Source: Anaspis maculata
Lineage: Eukaryota > Arthropoda > Insecta > Coleoptera > Scraptiidae
Direction of reading: 5' to 3'
Length of the DNA stretch: 64,000 bases
NCBI GenBank assembly: GCA_949128115.1
Contig: OX421964.1
Coordinates: 37,068,177-37,132,176, forward strand
Position numbers and translations under genes: made by a program. Below the pieces are notes generated by a model. It was given only the letters and a program-made list of their open reading frames with translations, did not search any database and was not told the origin of the DNA. Shown piece by piece: positions 1-11,978 of this stretch (positions are counted from its first letter, which is position 1; each line of letters begins with the position of its first letter).

Positions 1-360
1 TGTTCACTGAACAATTCTGAGCAATTTGACTTGCAACACGTTCCCAATGTCTAGTGTAGGGGTGCTTTAAAGCCCAATTGGCAGTGTACTTTTTGGTACT
101 ACTCCTAAAATTCGAGTTTTTAGCATTGAAAAAAGACTAGTTTTTACTCTCTTTAGTCAACATGGGACAAAGTCATCAGAATTGGATCAACAACATTTCC
201 GCCATTTTGGAATTTTTTGCCTTTACCTCAAATTTCAAAACATAGGCATGTTTGGCTTCATTTCTTGAAATGTTGGTCCCCTGAATGGGATTCTGTCAAT
301 AAGATCTGTCTATCTGTTTGTTTATCTGTCCATCTCTTACCGAAAAAATATTTATAGAAT

Positions 361-1140
361 TTTTAACCTCACCCCCCTTCTTCCTGAAATTCTCTGAGTG
401 TCCAATTTGATATTCTTGACCTCTCAATTCTCTTCAATGCAGTCAACGTCATCCTGCAATAGCATCGGAAGAGATAATTTTCTGTGGAAAAAATGCCACC
501 CAAATTTCACCCTTTCGCTCCCCCCACCTCATCTCAAAAATCTAAAATGGCAATACCTACTTTGTGATACATCAAATTGAAGGAAGTTAAATTCTCTCCA
601 TGTACAAAATTTTTTCAAACTTTTTAAAACCCCCATTTTCCTCACAAAACACCCCAAATGTCTAATTTATTAGGAGAGGGGTTGAAAATTTCAAAAAAAT
701 TGTTTTCGGAAGGAAAATTCAATTCCTTTCAATTTGATGTATCACAAAGTAGGTAGTGTTTCGTAAAATTTTGAAGCTGAGGTGGGGGAGAGCAAAAAGG
801 TCAATTTGGGTAGCACTTTTTCCACCGAAAATTCTTTTCTTCGATGTTTTCTATGATGACACTGACTGAATTAAGAACAATTGAGAGGTCCAGAATTGAA
901 AATAAGACAGTCAGAGAATGTTCAGGGCGAAGGAAGGTGGGGTTAATATTTTTGTTAATATTTTTTTCAGAAAGAAAATTTAAATCTCTTCAATTTGATG
1001 TGTCGCAAGGTAGGTCATGTCGTTTGAAATTTCAAAGTTGGGGTGAGTGGGGGCGAGGGGGCTCAAGATAGAAATTTGCCAATTTATGTTTTAGATGTCC
1101 CCTTTGATATGAAAATCGACCTGTTTTTGCTCGAAGAAAT
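361..1140. repeat. Dispersed repeat, left-edge copy
   Basis: A moderately repetitive element with an internal inverted arrangement. The segment near 551-600 ends in a block containing CTTTGTGATACATC, and its reverse complement is at about 720-757, with a further diverged copy at 985-1015. The same family occurs at 63180-63850. There the order of landmarks (a GGGGACATCT-like block, a run of C-rich sequence, the ATACATC block, a GTCAACGTCATCCTGCA block) matches the reverse complement of 760-1140 and the direct strand of 361-470. No coding potential is evident and the family was not recognised. Confidence 0.6.
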
Positions 1141-1351
1141 ATTCACTAGGAATCGGGAGTTATTGCAGGTGGATAGTTTTCAAATGGTCACCCGGTGCAG
1201 TATTCACAATAAAAAAATCACATTTTGGCTGTTTCGACTGGAATCCCGAAAATTCAAAAACCGTTTCGAGGGAACACATCATTCTTCATAAATTTGGTGT
1301 TAATACTCCCAAAAAATTTTTTTTGCGAAAACGGGGGTATGTTGAACTTTC

Positions 1352-1505
1352 ATCAATTTTGCACTGCTCTGTTCATCACCCTGTAGAAAATTTATGGAAA
1401 GCTCTGTGGATTCCATATTGACAAGGAAGATGGCCAAAAGATTGGGCTAGTCAGTACTTAAAACAAAATCAGAATCATATGTGCCAATCAAAAGTTATAG
1501 CGGTT
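1352..1505. repeat. Partial arm related to the foldback at 33669-34714
   Basis: Words in order here (CACTGCTCTGTTCATCACC, then GATTGGGCTA, then CAATCAAAAGTTAT) match the right arm of the foldback element at about 34515-34660, with indels between them. It is a truncated or diverged family member and has no coding content. Confidence 0.5.
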
Positions 1506-3458
1506 CAAAATTGGGTGAATTTTGGCTTTGTAACACTTTCATTGTTGAGCAGTTTATTTGCCATACTTCATTCTATTCTATTATTTATTTTAATTGTAAG
1601 TACAAGTACAAATTGTATTATTTGTTTAATTGTACTCAAATATAATGAGTATACAAAATTCAATTGATAACCATTGGAATAAAAATCAGTACACCCGTTA
1701 GATTTATGTTGGTATGAACCTACACATTCAAGTGAGAAAAAACGCACTCCACAATCGCGCGACCATGAAAGAGCCTCAATGACCATAATTCATTTATGAT
1801 TTGTCCAGCGCACTCTGCAATATGCATCACAACCATATAAATCTGAAACTGAAGAACCCCCGGGGTTGCTACAATAAAACAAATCGTATTTCATGCGGTC
1901 AAACCCTTCAAATAAGGGGAGGGGTATAACAATTACTGTCGCAAAATTATTAGGACGAGCCCCAGCAAGCTCGGTCGCTCGCGCTCTCTCTCCAGGCATA
2001 AGTTTTTGGTCGTGGCCGTTTTTGTGTCCTGCAGATTAAATTAAATCTGAGCATTGTGATGTTAAAACGTGTTTGCGCCATTGTGGTTATTGTCCTCGGC
2101 CATAACCCTGTCCTTTATCAGCTCTACATATGTGAGCGCATTGTTTTCCCTCGGCTCGTAAATGTACCGTTCGGGGTATGAATAATTCTCAATTGAATTA
2201 TTAGTTGGGGATTTTTAATATCTTTTTTGTTGGCATCACTGGTGCAAATACTATGTCAAATGGGACTTTTTTTCTATAAGCAGACTCAACGATTTTCAAC
2301 TTCTGTTGGCCAAAGTGTTGTAATCACCTGGTGACGCAATATTCAAAAACAACTGATGATCTGAAAGCGTTTGAAAATTATGATGATAAGAAAAGAACTT
2401 GATTGATAGATTTCGTTCCTATAGGTTCATTCAAAGTTCAAACCTTTGAAGTTCTGCATATTTTCTGAATGAGACAAAGCCAAAAATATCAATTGGCATC
2501 AAAAGTTTAGAGTTTAAACCTTTTCCAATTATAACTGCTATTATAGCTCAGGATAGAGTATAAGCACCTGCAGCAAAAAAAGGCTGTTAATCATTTATTT
2601 ATATACCTTACCCTCTTCTACACCTTACGCATCTATTACACCTACAAATATTCGCAAAAATGCACGCTGGGTCTTTTCCTTGTCCCTATTCTCGACATTT
2701 AATTAATATTTCAATCCCTCATCCTCTCCGTTTCCTGGGTGCCAATTAAAAGCACAGGTATTTATCAATATGCTTCCTCTCTCAGCTCTTTGACACCTTG
2801 CTCCATCACATAAAACCGTTTATTTCCACCGCACGGGACCTCCATTCACAGCCGGATCCCTTTGATCCGGGAAAAGTCAAAACAGATTACTTAATTACCG
2901 ACCAAGTCTTGATAATTAGCGACGGCGAGTTGAACGGCGGCCATTTTCTAATTACTCACCCATTGTGACCTAAATGACTACGTTATTATAATACGCACAT
3001 GAGGCTTTGCATGCCAAAGGCGCAATTACGAAATTATGTTTTATATCGTTATAAAATACCCACAAATACTGTGCATGTACCTAGATAGGTATATATTATA
3101 ATAAATGTAGGTACCAATGCGAGAGAACTGGAAGCGATTGTCAAAATGTTTTGAATTCAAGTCTTCCAATATCATGAAATGTGCCGTGCCCATCAGTGCG
3201 ATGAATTGACTCACTTATCATAAATATTATGTATCTACTGGTGATAATTGGCGTTCAATACTTTATAATAATAATAATTATGATTATAATACATAATAAT
3301 ATTTAGTTCTGTATTTGATAAAAAATCAGTCAAATTAATGATGATTGAGAGTCAATGTTCAAAAACGTAAAAACCTCGAAAGTTTTAATTGCTTCCAACT
3401 TATTTCTTCATATTCCAGCACCTGTCATAAATGCCCCAAAAAGTCTAGTAGCTTCTTA
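1506..3458. other. No gene recognised
   Basis: AT-rich sequence without a convincing ORF or repeat structure. There is a short ATA-rich simple-sequence stretch near 3265-3305. Nothing in it can be assigned. Confidence 0.5.
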
Positions 3459-4201
3459 GTGACTTTTTTCGGATTCCAAAAAATTTGTAACTTGAGAACG
3501 TTTTGGCAAAATAAACTCAAAATCAGCAAAAGTTGATATATCAACGTTACCTATAGAAATGATGGAGGATCACTTTAGGTCAACTTTTCTTCGGATGCTT
3601 CTGAATTATTGACCGTCCTAACTCCTACGCCACTGGCTGCATCTTTTCAAAATTTGGCAGGTTGACTGATAGTTTCGACAAACCAGTCTATGGCTACGTT
3701 TACACCGTGGCTTTGGTCCGCGATCTAAACACTAAATTTGACCCAAATTTTAGTTCACGTGGTGTAAACGACCACGGACTAGGACCAAGTTGTTTGAGTC
3801 AGGTCTCTTGGCAGCCGTGGACCGACCTAAATTTAGTCTGGACCAAATTCTCGAAGATGCGGTGTAAACGGTACCGGACTGGCCCAAGCCGCAAAAATCT
3901 GTATAAGCATCAGTTGGGCGGTTGTCAGTCAACCTGACTGATGCAACCTGACTGTCGAGGCTATGTAATATCTGGTCGAGTATTCAAAAGGAGATTGTTA
4001 TGGACCAAATCTGGACTATATTTTAAAATAGTTTGACCATTAGTCTACCGGTGTAAACGCTGGAAGAGAAAAACCATTTTAGGTAGAGCTTGGGTCAGTC
4101 CGGCTTTAGTCCTCTGATGTAAACGTAGCCTATGGTAAATCTATGTTAATTTCGTCGAAACGCTCCTGAGTTTCAAGTTTTTGAAATCCGAAAAAAGTGA
4201 A
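3459..4201. repeat. Possible decayed inverted-repeat element enclosing a MITE
   Basis: The block GTGACTTTTTTCGGATTCCA at 3459-3478 and its near complement ending at about 4201 (TGGAATCC-like, then GAAAAAAGTGA) form diverged inverted arms, with CTTGAG/CTCAAG-like sequence continuing inward. A younger MITE occupies 3692-4130 between them. The arms are weak, so this could be two unrelated insertions. Confidence 0.35.
3692..4130. mobile_element. MITE with GGCTACGTTTACACC termini
   Basis: The element begins GGCTACGTTTACACC and ends TGTAAACGTAGCC, giving terminal inverted repeats. The motif GTGTAAACG recurs internally, near 3767, 3862 and 4052. The trinucleotide TAT lies directly outside both ends (3689-3691 and 4131-4133), consistent with a 3-bp target duplication. 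It is about 439 bp with no transposase, so it is a non-autonomous DNA transposon. The superfamily is not certain; PIF/Harbinger-like 3-bp duplication is one possibility. Confidence 0.7.
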
Positions 4202-4304
4202 CTTCGAAGGGCTGTATCTTTGTCATTAAGCCAAACTTTGCTAAATGGTATAGGTTTTCGTCATATTTTCACGAGATCTACCCACCAGTTATATTTTTTT
4301 CTAT

Positions 4305-4706
4305 TGTTACGCGTTTCGCGTTTAGGTTCGTTTATAGTTATTGGGACGATCGTTTTGAAACACACACTGTTCATTCCTGCGGACTACAATAAATATACGC
4401 CAACAATAACCGCTTGGAAATATCGCTGATTACTACTCGATTTCTATCCGCTCTCTTTCTCTTCCACTACTCCGTGGGCGATCCATGGTGCTTATTTATA
4501 CCTCTGACTAGTGCTCTCGGATCTTCCATCGGTCATCAAGCAAATTTCACAATGACCCCGGCATACGGTTTCCAAACGACTCCCGAAAAATCACACACCT
4601 TTTGCGTGCTTCCTGCGTGTTCTGGAACGTTGGCGCCTCCGCCAAACGAACAGATGTGTCCCACTTGACCGTTGAAGTCGCCACGTAAATTTCATTCGCG
4701 TAACCA
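4305..4706 (-). repeat. Ty3/gypsy LTR (copy A), minus strand
   Basis: It runs from TGTTACGCGTTTCGCG on the plus strand to CGCGTAACCA, i.e. TG...CA-like ends in the gypsy family seen at 5016, 27983, 35784, 41506 and 55831. Landmarks shared with the 509-bp copy at 35784 are the ACACACTGTT block near the polyadenylation region and GGCGCCTCCGCCAAA. At about 400 bp it is internally shortened relative to that copy. It lies immediately downstream (in the minus sense) of a gypsy integrase tail, so it is a 3' LTR. Confidence 0.7.
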
Positions 4707-4909
4707 TCGCGTATAATAGGCTCATCGTTACTTCCCGAGTAACGTGCAAGGCGATCAAGGTGGACAACTTTCATCTCGACTCTCGGGGCTTGATGGATTC
4801 TGTACACGATGTCATTGATCCTCTTGACTACCGTGTACGATCCTTCCCAGGACGGATGCAATTTCGAAGACCTTCCTTTCTTGCGTTGAGGATTGCACCG
4901 TATGATCAA
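4707..4909 (-). pseudogene. Ty3/gypsy integrase C-terminal fragment (copy A)
   Basis: The minus-strand reading frame encodes the end of a gypsy-type Pol: NPQRKKGRSSKLHPSWEG, then YTVVKRINDIVYRI, then KVVHLDRLARYSG. This is the GPY/F-type C-terminal module of integrase, which in this family binds DNA non-specifically. The frame runs on into the LTR at 4706 without a stop. Everything upstream of this module is missing, replaced at 4904 by a palindromic repeat, so it is a 5'-truncated relic. It is nearly identical over this stretch to copy B at 5.5-5.6 kb. Confidence 0.8.
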
Positions 4910-5011
4910 AAACTTTTCTACTTGCGGTAGGCTGTGACCTGGTCATTGGCAAGCAAACAAGGCTGATTTTGGCCAGGCCACAGCCTACCGCAAGTAGGAA
5001 AGTTTTTGATC
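4904..5011. repeat. 108-bp palindromic MITE
   Basis: GATCAAAAACTTTTCTACTT at the left is repeated as its near-perfect reverse complement at the right, ending TTTTTGATC. The arms continue through GCGGTAGGCTGTG, so almost the whole unit folds back. The inner motif CCACAGCCT/AGGCTGTG also appears at about 10505-10520 and 27935-27955. It sits exactly between gypsy copies A and B. Confidence 0.75.
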
Positions 5012-5015
5012 TAAC

Positions 5016-5452
5016 TGTTACGTATTTCGCGTAGGGGTTCGAATATAATTAAGACGATAGATTTAAGACACACACTGTTTATTTTTGCGTACTAAAATAA
5101 ATACACGTCAACAATTATCTACTTGGAAATATATCGCAGGTACTATCGCTTCTTATCCGCTCGCTGTACCACTTCGCATTCCAATTTATAACTGACTGTC
5201 GTATTCAAGTTTCTAGACCACTCCTGAATAATCACACACATTACCCGTATAATTCTGCCGTGCTCTAGGACCGGCGCCTCCGCCAGAATGAACAAATGTG
5301 TTTTGATCGAGCGTTGGAGTCTCCATGTATTTCAATGCCATCGAGTTTACTCTAGAAATGTCCAGAGCTCCGCGCATTTATACACTGCGGCTGTGGAAGA
5401 GTCCAGAAAGATTGCGTGTTCACCAGTATGCACGGGATCGCCGCTCGTAACA
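5016..5452 (-). repeat. Ty3/gypsy 3' LTR (copy B), minus strand
   Basis: The plus-strand ends are TGTTACGTATTTCGCG and CGCCGCTCGTAACA, i.e. TGTTACGAGCGGCG...CGAAATACGTAACA in the element's sense. It aligns along its length with the solo LTR at 35784-36292 (shared landmarks include TGGACTCTTCCACAGCCGCA and CTCGATGGCATTGAA-like blocks), but is 437 bp because of an internal deletion. The polyadenylation-type AATAAA equivalent lies near the 3' part. Confidence 0.85.
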
Positions 5453-6338
5453 TTGCTCCCCTCTTGAGCCTGTTTGTCCCGAATAGGCCCATCGTTACTC
5501 CCGGAGTAACGTGCAAGGCGATCAAGGAGGACAACTCACATCTTAGCTCTTGGGGCTTGCTGGATTCTGTACAAGACGTCATTAATCCTCTTGACTACCG
5601 TGTACGGTCCTTCCCACGACGGATGCAACTTCGGAGACCTTCCCTTCTTACGTTGAGGATTATACAACCAGATCGGGTCATCAGCTTGAAATCCCGTGGA
5701 GTTCGCCTTTTTGCCGAACATCTCCACTAGCTTTTTCTCCAAAAGCTTGGAAGTCGCAGCCTTTGTCGATATGTCTTCACAGCGTGAGATCCACTCTACG
5801 GGTTCACATCTGCCCAGGGTCTCTTCTTCCTTGATTGTTTTGCACGTCTTGTTCGGGTTAATGACTCTGATCGGGATTTTTGTCTTGTCCATGTTAATCA
5901 ATGTCTTAGCCATGATGCAGCTGGCAGCTGTGTCGGGTTCAGCAATGCTGGCGACATGTTCTCCAGGTTGTCCGCTTAGTCTTGCCTACACAATTTTCTC
6001 GGAGTTAGCGGCTAAACGAACGGTCTCAGCCGGAAACAGACGGACTCCCTCAGCGGCCTTCATGGATGTTTTAAGCGCCATTTCTTCGTTTTTGATTTTC
6101 AGTGTCTGCTGTCCAACATCCAGGCTGAATCAGTACTTATCCATCAAGTCCAAGCCAAGTATGAAGTCATCAACAATGTCAGCGACCAGGAACTTTTGTC
6201 GCAGAAGAAATCGTCCAAAGCTAATGCTCACTTCAGCTTCTCCGTACAATGTAGCAGACTCTCCGGTAGCCGGTAGCTGTAGTCAAACGAGCGCCATCCC
6301 TCAGTGGCACAATGCGTTGCCTTCGAAGTATCCCACGT
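5453..6338 (-). pseudogene. Ty3/gypsy pol, internally deleted (protease tail joined to integrase tail)
   Basis: Read on the minus strand, about 6300-6120 encodes the C-terminal end of a retropepsin (FILGLDLMDKY), followed by the PR-RT linker and then, without any reverse transcriptase, RNase H or integrase core, the integrase C-terminus (ADDPIWLYNPQRKKGRSPKL, WEGPYTVVKRIND). The missing middle (normally well over 2 kb) shows a large internal deletion, with the junction near 5720-5740. In-frame stops lie at 6130-6132 and 5986-5988. Upstream protease and gag are cut off by the foldback element beginning at 6339. The 3' LTR follows directly at 5452. The plus-strand ORF of 242 codons here is an antisense shadow. 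Confidence 0.8.
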
Positions 6339-7230
6339 CGAAGTTCGAAGGCTGTATCTCCCGAACGATAGAACATGAAGACTTTTTTTTTCATCTTCAT
6401 TGCGATACTATTCTGAACATTTGAACATTGTGAGGATGTTTTGAAATCATCCCTTTATAAAAGGGGTTGTGGGTGACTTCGAGATTTTGAACATGTGAGC
6501 AATAGTCTTTTCAATATTCTAACATCACTCGTAACATTCCAAGGTGCTCAAAATTGTTTTCCTTATTCCCCAAAAATCATCCCCTATACATATAACTGGA
6601 GATATCTATTGCATTATATCTTACAGAGTTTTGGCAAGTTTTATCTTGACAGTCCCATAACACGTATGATACGTCGATGATCTTTATTTTGTTCACCTCT
6701 GTAGAAACAACCCCATTAAAAAACTACCCCTTCCAAAAAATATTTGCCTCATCAATTCTGGAAAATTTGTCACAATATTTGGATGCTACGTTACCTCATC
6801 CACAGAAAGTTGTTAGTCAAATGTTGTAACAGATTTTCCAAAATAATGGGTCAAGTACTTTTTGGGAAGGAAAGTTTTTTCTTAATGGGGTAGTTTCTAC
6901 AGTGGTGAACAAAGAAAGATCATCGACGCATCATCCGTTTAACGGGACTGTTGAGATAAGACTTGCCAAAACTCTGTATAAGGAAAGTATATGCAATTGA
7001 TGTCTTTAGTTATTAGGGGATGATTTTTGGGGAATGTGAGGGACAATTTTGGGCACCTGGAATGTTACGAGTAATGTTAGAATATTGAAAAGAGATAAAA
7101 TGCTCACATGTTCAAAATCTTGAAGTCACCCACAACCCCTATTGGAGGGGGATGATTTCAAAACATCCTCGAAATGTTCTAATGTTGCAATGAAGATAAA
7201 AAAACAGTTGTCTTTATGTTCCATCGTTCG

Positions 7231-7676
7231 CAGAGGTGAATTTGACAATAGGCAAAGTAGGCACGTGCCTAGGGCGGCATCGACATCGTCTTCTTGGAAA
7301 AAAAAAAGCGTGGTTTTATTTCTATTCCACAAAGATCGCGTTCGCATCATTTTTTTCTGTTCAATTTTGTTAATTTGTGTCAACTATTGATGAGAAACCA
7401 CTTATCATCATTAACAGCAGTTAGCGCTCAAAGAGCCAAATTTTAAGTCCGAGTTGCAACCCGCGCAAGTAGTCACGTGATCCAATAATGGCATGCTCAT
7501 TGGCACAGAGGAATCACGTGACTACTTGCGCCACGCTGCGCGGGTTGCAACTTGGACTTGAAATTTAGCCCTTAGAATATAAACACAAACTAGTTCTCTG
7601 GAACACACCTCTCTAAGGGGAAAAGGCGGCCAATTCAGTCACGCCTAGGGCGCCACGAAAGCCAAGTCCGCCCCTG
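7231..7676. mobile_element. Non-autonomous hAT-type element
   Basis: It is flanked by an exact 8-bp duplication ATCGTTCG (7223-7230 and 7677-7684), the hallmark of hAT transposition. The ends are CAGAGGTGAATTTGAC and, on the other strand, CAGGGGCGGACTTGGC, of the CAGRGG type common in hAT elements. Subterminal GCCTAGGGCG also occurs inverted. The 446-bp body has no transposase ORF. Removing it with one duplication joins the foldback arm precisely (ATCGTTCG followed by GGAGATAGC), which confirms the boundaries. Confidence 0.9.
7433..7572. repeat. Palindrome inside the hAT element
   Basis: The left arm has AGTCCGAGTTGCAACCCGCG followed by CAAGTAGTCACGTGAT. The right arm is its reverse complement (ATCACGTGACTACTTGCG, then CGCGGGTTGCAACTTGGACT), with a short extra segment CCACGCTG. 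It may be a small MITE nested in the hAT or an internal hairpin of that element. No target duplication was identified. Confidence 0.7.
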
Positions 7677-7705
7677 ATCGTTCGGGAGATAGCTCTCGAA
7701 CTTCG

Positions 7706-8431
7706 TAAGTAAAACAACCCTTGACAGAAATGAGAGAAACAGGGTTGCAATGATCCAAAGGGGACTTATTATGAAATGGATTGGCACTGATGGTTCATTG
7801 GGACTGCTCCATGATGATGAGGATACAAGATTTCAGTAGAACGTGTCCTGTTTGAAACAGACTGCAAAGGGGTTTGCAGACGTTCACAGGGGGTAGCGTT
7901 CCTGATGGTCACTGGGATCAAATTCGATTGAGGGTTACTTTGTAGAGCAAGGTCATGAACTTCTACCACATTTGAGCCAAGAACATGACCAAGGTCCAGG
8001 GTCTCTCCAAGGAGAGAACCGGCATCATAGAACGTGAATTTGTCAAAAATTGACATAACTCCCTTGAAAACTCAAATGGGGGGGTTGAATCAAAAATTAT
8101 TTCGAGATATTGTAATAAACTTTTCAAAAATTCATTGGGAAAGAATCTTCAGTTTTTTTTTAAAAGTTGAGCACTGTTAAAAAGTGGTCATTCTGACATT
8201 GGTTTTGTTGTCACCCTGTACATGGTGAACAATGTCAACGTCCACGTGACTTAGCATGGCATTTTGTGGCCAGAAGAATGACCTATCTGGCATGACTACA
8301 TTCTTAAAATCGGTTGGTTTTTCTACCAGATTTTCGATCTTGAGGTAGCGTGAAATTTTTGGGTGGACCAGTTGAATTGATTATGCACCTGTTTAGAACT
8401 AGACTCGATTTTACTGATATACCCAAGTATC
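7706..8431. other. No gene recognised
   Basis: A minus-strand open frame of 95 codons at 7769-8056 has no motif I recognise and no neighbouring exon signals that I can support. The rest is AT-rich sequence. Confidence 0.4.
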
Positions 8432-8547
8432 TATAGGCTGTCTGATTTCTACACATGATTCTAGTGGGCTGCGATTCAGGCCGCGATCGGCCGATGGCGA
8501 CCAGAAACACAGCCCACTAGAATCATGTAGAAATCAGACAGCCTATA
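8432..8547. repeat. 116-bp palindromic MITE
   Basis: TATAGGCTGTCTGATTTCTA at the left is repeated inverted at the right (TAGAAATCAGACAGCCTATA). The arms extend through ATGATTCTAGTGGGCTG, leaving a short GC-rich loop around CGCGATCGGCCGATGGCG. Part of the terminus (GAAATCAGACCGCCTATAGG) recurs at about 45596-45615. Confidence 0.85.
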
Positions 8548-11500
8548 CCACCTAGGTCCTAGATACATGTCCATCGAAAGTATTTAGGTGAGTATCAAAA
8601 AGGACATGGCAATGAGGTGATGTGGCATTGCTACAGCAATACTGCTAAATTGTTTGGTACCGCTGATAAATTAGCGAAACGTCAAAGCCGTAAAAGGGTA
8701 ATTGGCATAAAGGGAAGGTGGTGAAGCCGGCGTTCGTTAATTAACGGACAAAAATAAGTAAGTTTTTAATGAACCCAAGGCCAAAGAGCAGGGGGTGCCG
8801 GGCTCTCTGATATGGCTGTTCTCTGGCATGGCCCTTTCACTTTGAGGATGGATTCAAATTAAATTTGTGAAACACAGAGTTGGCACCACAATCATGCAAG
8901 TCTATTGGCGAACCAAAAGGTTGAAAAGCTCTTGCATAACGTGAAGCTTTCAGCTTTTGTTATTTTTCTAATTTTTCAAGACAAGTCTAGACATGCGAAT
9001 AAAATCGTCCGCAATAAACTTGTCAACCCTTGGTCCACCCTGATGGGGCATTGATTTTTATTTATTGCCGGCTGCTGTTTTTTGAGGCGAGCATAAAAGC
9101 TCTTTGTCCTTGACGTTTGTTATGTCATTTTTCTTATATAGGTACACGATGACCAACCCGGTGCGGTTGTAAATTATCTTCGTGCAATGAAGATGCCCCA
9201 TGTCCATAGAAATCGGTAAGCAGAGTCAAAGAGATCAAGTGTAGTGTCCGTTCCCGGATGGGCGATTGTATTTGCCAAAAATCAGGCTTGAATTATAATT
9301 CTAGGACAGCTAAAGGCTTTCATGGAATCATGGATGGCTATACCACTACCGTCACAAATAACTCGGCCAGCCATAAATCCGACGGACACCGTGTGCACAT
9401 ACCTACACAAACAATCCGACCAGATTTCGCATACTTCTCACCCTGATATATTTATATGAAGCCGGAGCATATACGTACATACCTTATAAGTATCTATAAT
9501 TTGTGTGCGTTGTGTGATAGAATACCCCCGAGAACCACAATAAATGTAATGCATTATAAATACGTTCCTTCGACACAAAACGCATTAATTCTGTACAAAT
9601 ATTTATGGTTTTATTGCAGCAGGTGAGGGCCGTAAAGCTTTTATATTCGGAATATAAGAAGAGGTGGAAAGACAGGGGCGTACCGCAACCATTGCTTAGT
9701 CAAGCCTCGCGGATTAGCAATGTTTGCGTGCCGCCTTTTGTTTGGGACTCAACTTTGATTGCTCTAGAATCCTAGTTTCTTTGTTGGAGGGAGTCTAGAG
9801 CTTGGAAAAACAGCAGCGTGGCCCCCTCGGATTTCGCCTTAATCCGACCGCGGAGCGATAAGAAGCTGAAGGAGAAGAGACTCGCGCGACTCTCACACCT
9901 CGAATATTAATATTTATTATGACCCGTTTTGGGCCCCGGGGGGGCGCTTTTACGGCTACTGCCCCTCCGCCGTCCCTGGATCCTTAAAACGTCCACAATA
10001 GGAATTCCACGTATGGAAATTGCCTTTTAATTTATCACTCATTTTTCCATTGTCCATTTACATCGGGGTGTTAATTTTATTTATCTCTGTGATGGTGTAT
10101 ATGGAGAGCGGGCTATCGAAAGGCCCCCATTAAGCAGGCATCTAAGTTTTAATGGTAAATGCATAATATACACACACCGGCGGGCGCGAAATTCCTCGCG
10201 GGATTTTCTTCGCCACTTAGTGTTAAAAACAAGTTACATTGTAACTTTTTTCTTGAACAATTCTGGAATTCAACCTGAACCTACCTTCTATACCCATGAT
10301 AAACATATTTGGGTTACGTTACATATTACATCCCTTTTTCATATTGTCTGACATGTAACAAATTTCAATTCATTCGGGTCAACTGTTCAAAATTATTGTG
10401 GAAGATAATAGATAGATATTACAGATAAAAAGCATAAGACATGAGGCATCAGGCAAACAGACACAGGCTCTGGCCGAAAGCAGCTTGACATCCTGAAATT
10501 TGACCAGGTCACAGCCTACCTCAATTCCGAATTTTGTTGATCGGATGGTACTTGCGAAGCGAGGCGAAGGCGAAAGGAATAATACTGTGGGGACAGTATC
10601 GACAGATTATTCTACACAACAGGCTAAATGCGTGGTTGGTTGCGGTCAGATAGAATAAGAAGAAATTACGGTCCTGCGCATTTTCCCATGTAGCGGCACC
10701 ATGTCACTAATCAGCTTAAGCCATGTAAGCAAGTCGTGATAACAACAACGATTGTATGGAAGGATTTAATAAACAATGGCCCTATGCGAGATGTTATCGT
10801 TTGGCCGGTGCGCTTATCAGGGCCGGTACAACACAGAATGGCCCTTACAAATTACTCCTGTGTGATTGTGTCAATACAATCGTAACCTAATCGTTCGATC
10901 GCACATTTAACTTTCATTGTTGGTCCGCACACAATGCGAGTGTTTGCTAAAACCAACGCAGCACATCTGGTCCTTTCGTCGTTCTCTCCGTATGCCTCTC
11001 CTGTACCCTGTACCTTTACTATAGTGTACACACATTATGGTAACTAATGGTGGCGGCGTACGAACGTAGATCCGGCCCTTATGGCCGTATATACACGGTC
11101 GCATGACTCAATAATTGACGTATTACTGCGTAAACACTGGCAGCGTATGTTGACGACAAATCGAGCGGATCGATTTTGATCCCCGGAACAGATAGCATTT
11201 CACACGCTCTTGAACCCAACCGCCGCGAAAAGAGAATGAGCGACGAGGGCTTTAATTTAATAAACCGCGAGAGGGTAAACGAACCGCCCTTAGTGGAAGT
11301 GCGTCAGGACTTGTTACGATCAGACCGTGATTTCCGGTGGAATCTTGTAGATCCAAAATTTGTTCGATTTGCACATCTTTCCTATTGGTAGGGGGCCCAA
11401 AGTCATGATTTTTTTGTTGATTAAGCAAAGCCAACAGGAAGACTATTCAAAGTTCAAGTTCATTGAATGCGAGATTTTGATTCACAAGTAGTTTGCGGAT

Positions 11501-11978
11501 GGTAATCAGGTTTCCAAAGTTTCTGTTTTGCCTGTATTTCAAGAAAATATCTTGGTATTTGGAAAGAAAATGGACATCGCCTCGTCCAGCAATTCTTCAT
11601 TTAAATGCATGCACGCCCCCTAAACACAATAAACGTTTTCAATATTGTGATGTCACTGGAAATAGATTGTCAATTTGTTTTGATGATTGCATAAGCACTC
11701 TGGGAATGAGTGATCTTTTCTGTAAGGTGAAGTTGTCTTTTTCTGTATATTTGATTTCCGTCCTATAAAACCGACTTCAATTCAACGATAAGATTTTCAG
11801 ATTTTTTTGTAGATTCCAAGAATGGATTCAAATGAAATTGAATAAAAAAAAGATCACCTTTCCCTAAATCACTCAAATGAATGGTGAGAATTCTTTCAAT
11901 ATTTTCGCTGTGATCACAAGCTAGCTCATTTGAGGTCAGTTCTGTAAATTGCACAATTTTTGGCGAATTTGTTCAACA
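8548..11978. other. Unique, non-coding-looking region
   Basis: About 3.4 kb without a recognisable ORF or repeat. Several stretches (9650-10200, 10900-11300) are less AT-rich than the rest and could hold regulatory or exon sequence, but no splice-supported frame can be proposed. The words GACCAGGTCACAGCCTACC at about 10501-10519 match the arm of the palindrome at 4904-5011. Confidence 0.4.

Larger units (their letters stand above)
6339..7705. mobile_element. Foldback element with long inverted arms
   Basis: The left end CGAAGTTCGAAGGCTGTATC and the right end (GAGATAGCTCTCGAACTTCG, ending at 7705) are inverted repeats that continue inward for about 450 bp per arm. Matching landmarks are GAACATG, GAGGATGTTTTGAAATCATC, GGGGTTGTGGGTGACTTC, TGTTCACC and CCCCATTAA, meeting near 6800. 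No transposase is visible. The right arm is interrupted by a hAT-type insertion (7231-7676). Without that insert and one 8-bp duplication the element is about 0.91 kb. It abuts the gypsy pol relic. Confidence 0.85.

Noticed and set aside
5696..6424. 242-codon plus-strand ORF
   Set aside because: It is the antisense shadow of the minus-strand gypsy pol relic and carries no recognisable protein motif.
7769..8056. 95-codon minus-strand ORF as a gypsy protease or exon
   Set aside because: No protease motif and no matching block in the other elements. Left unassigned.
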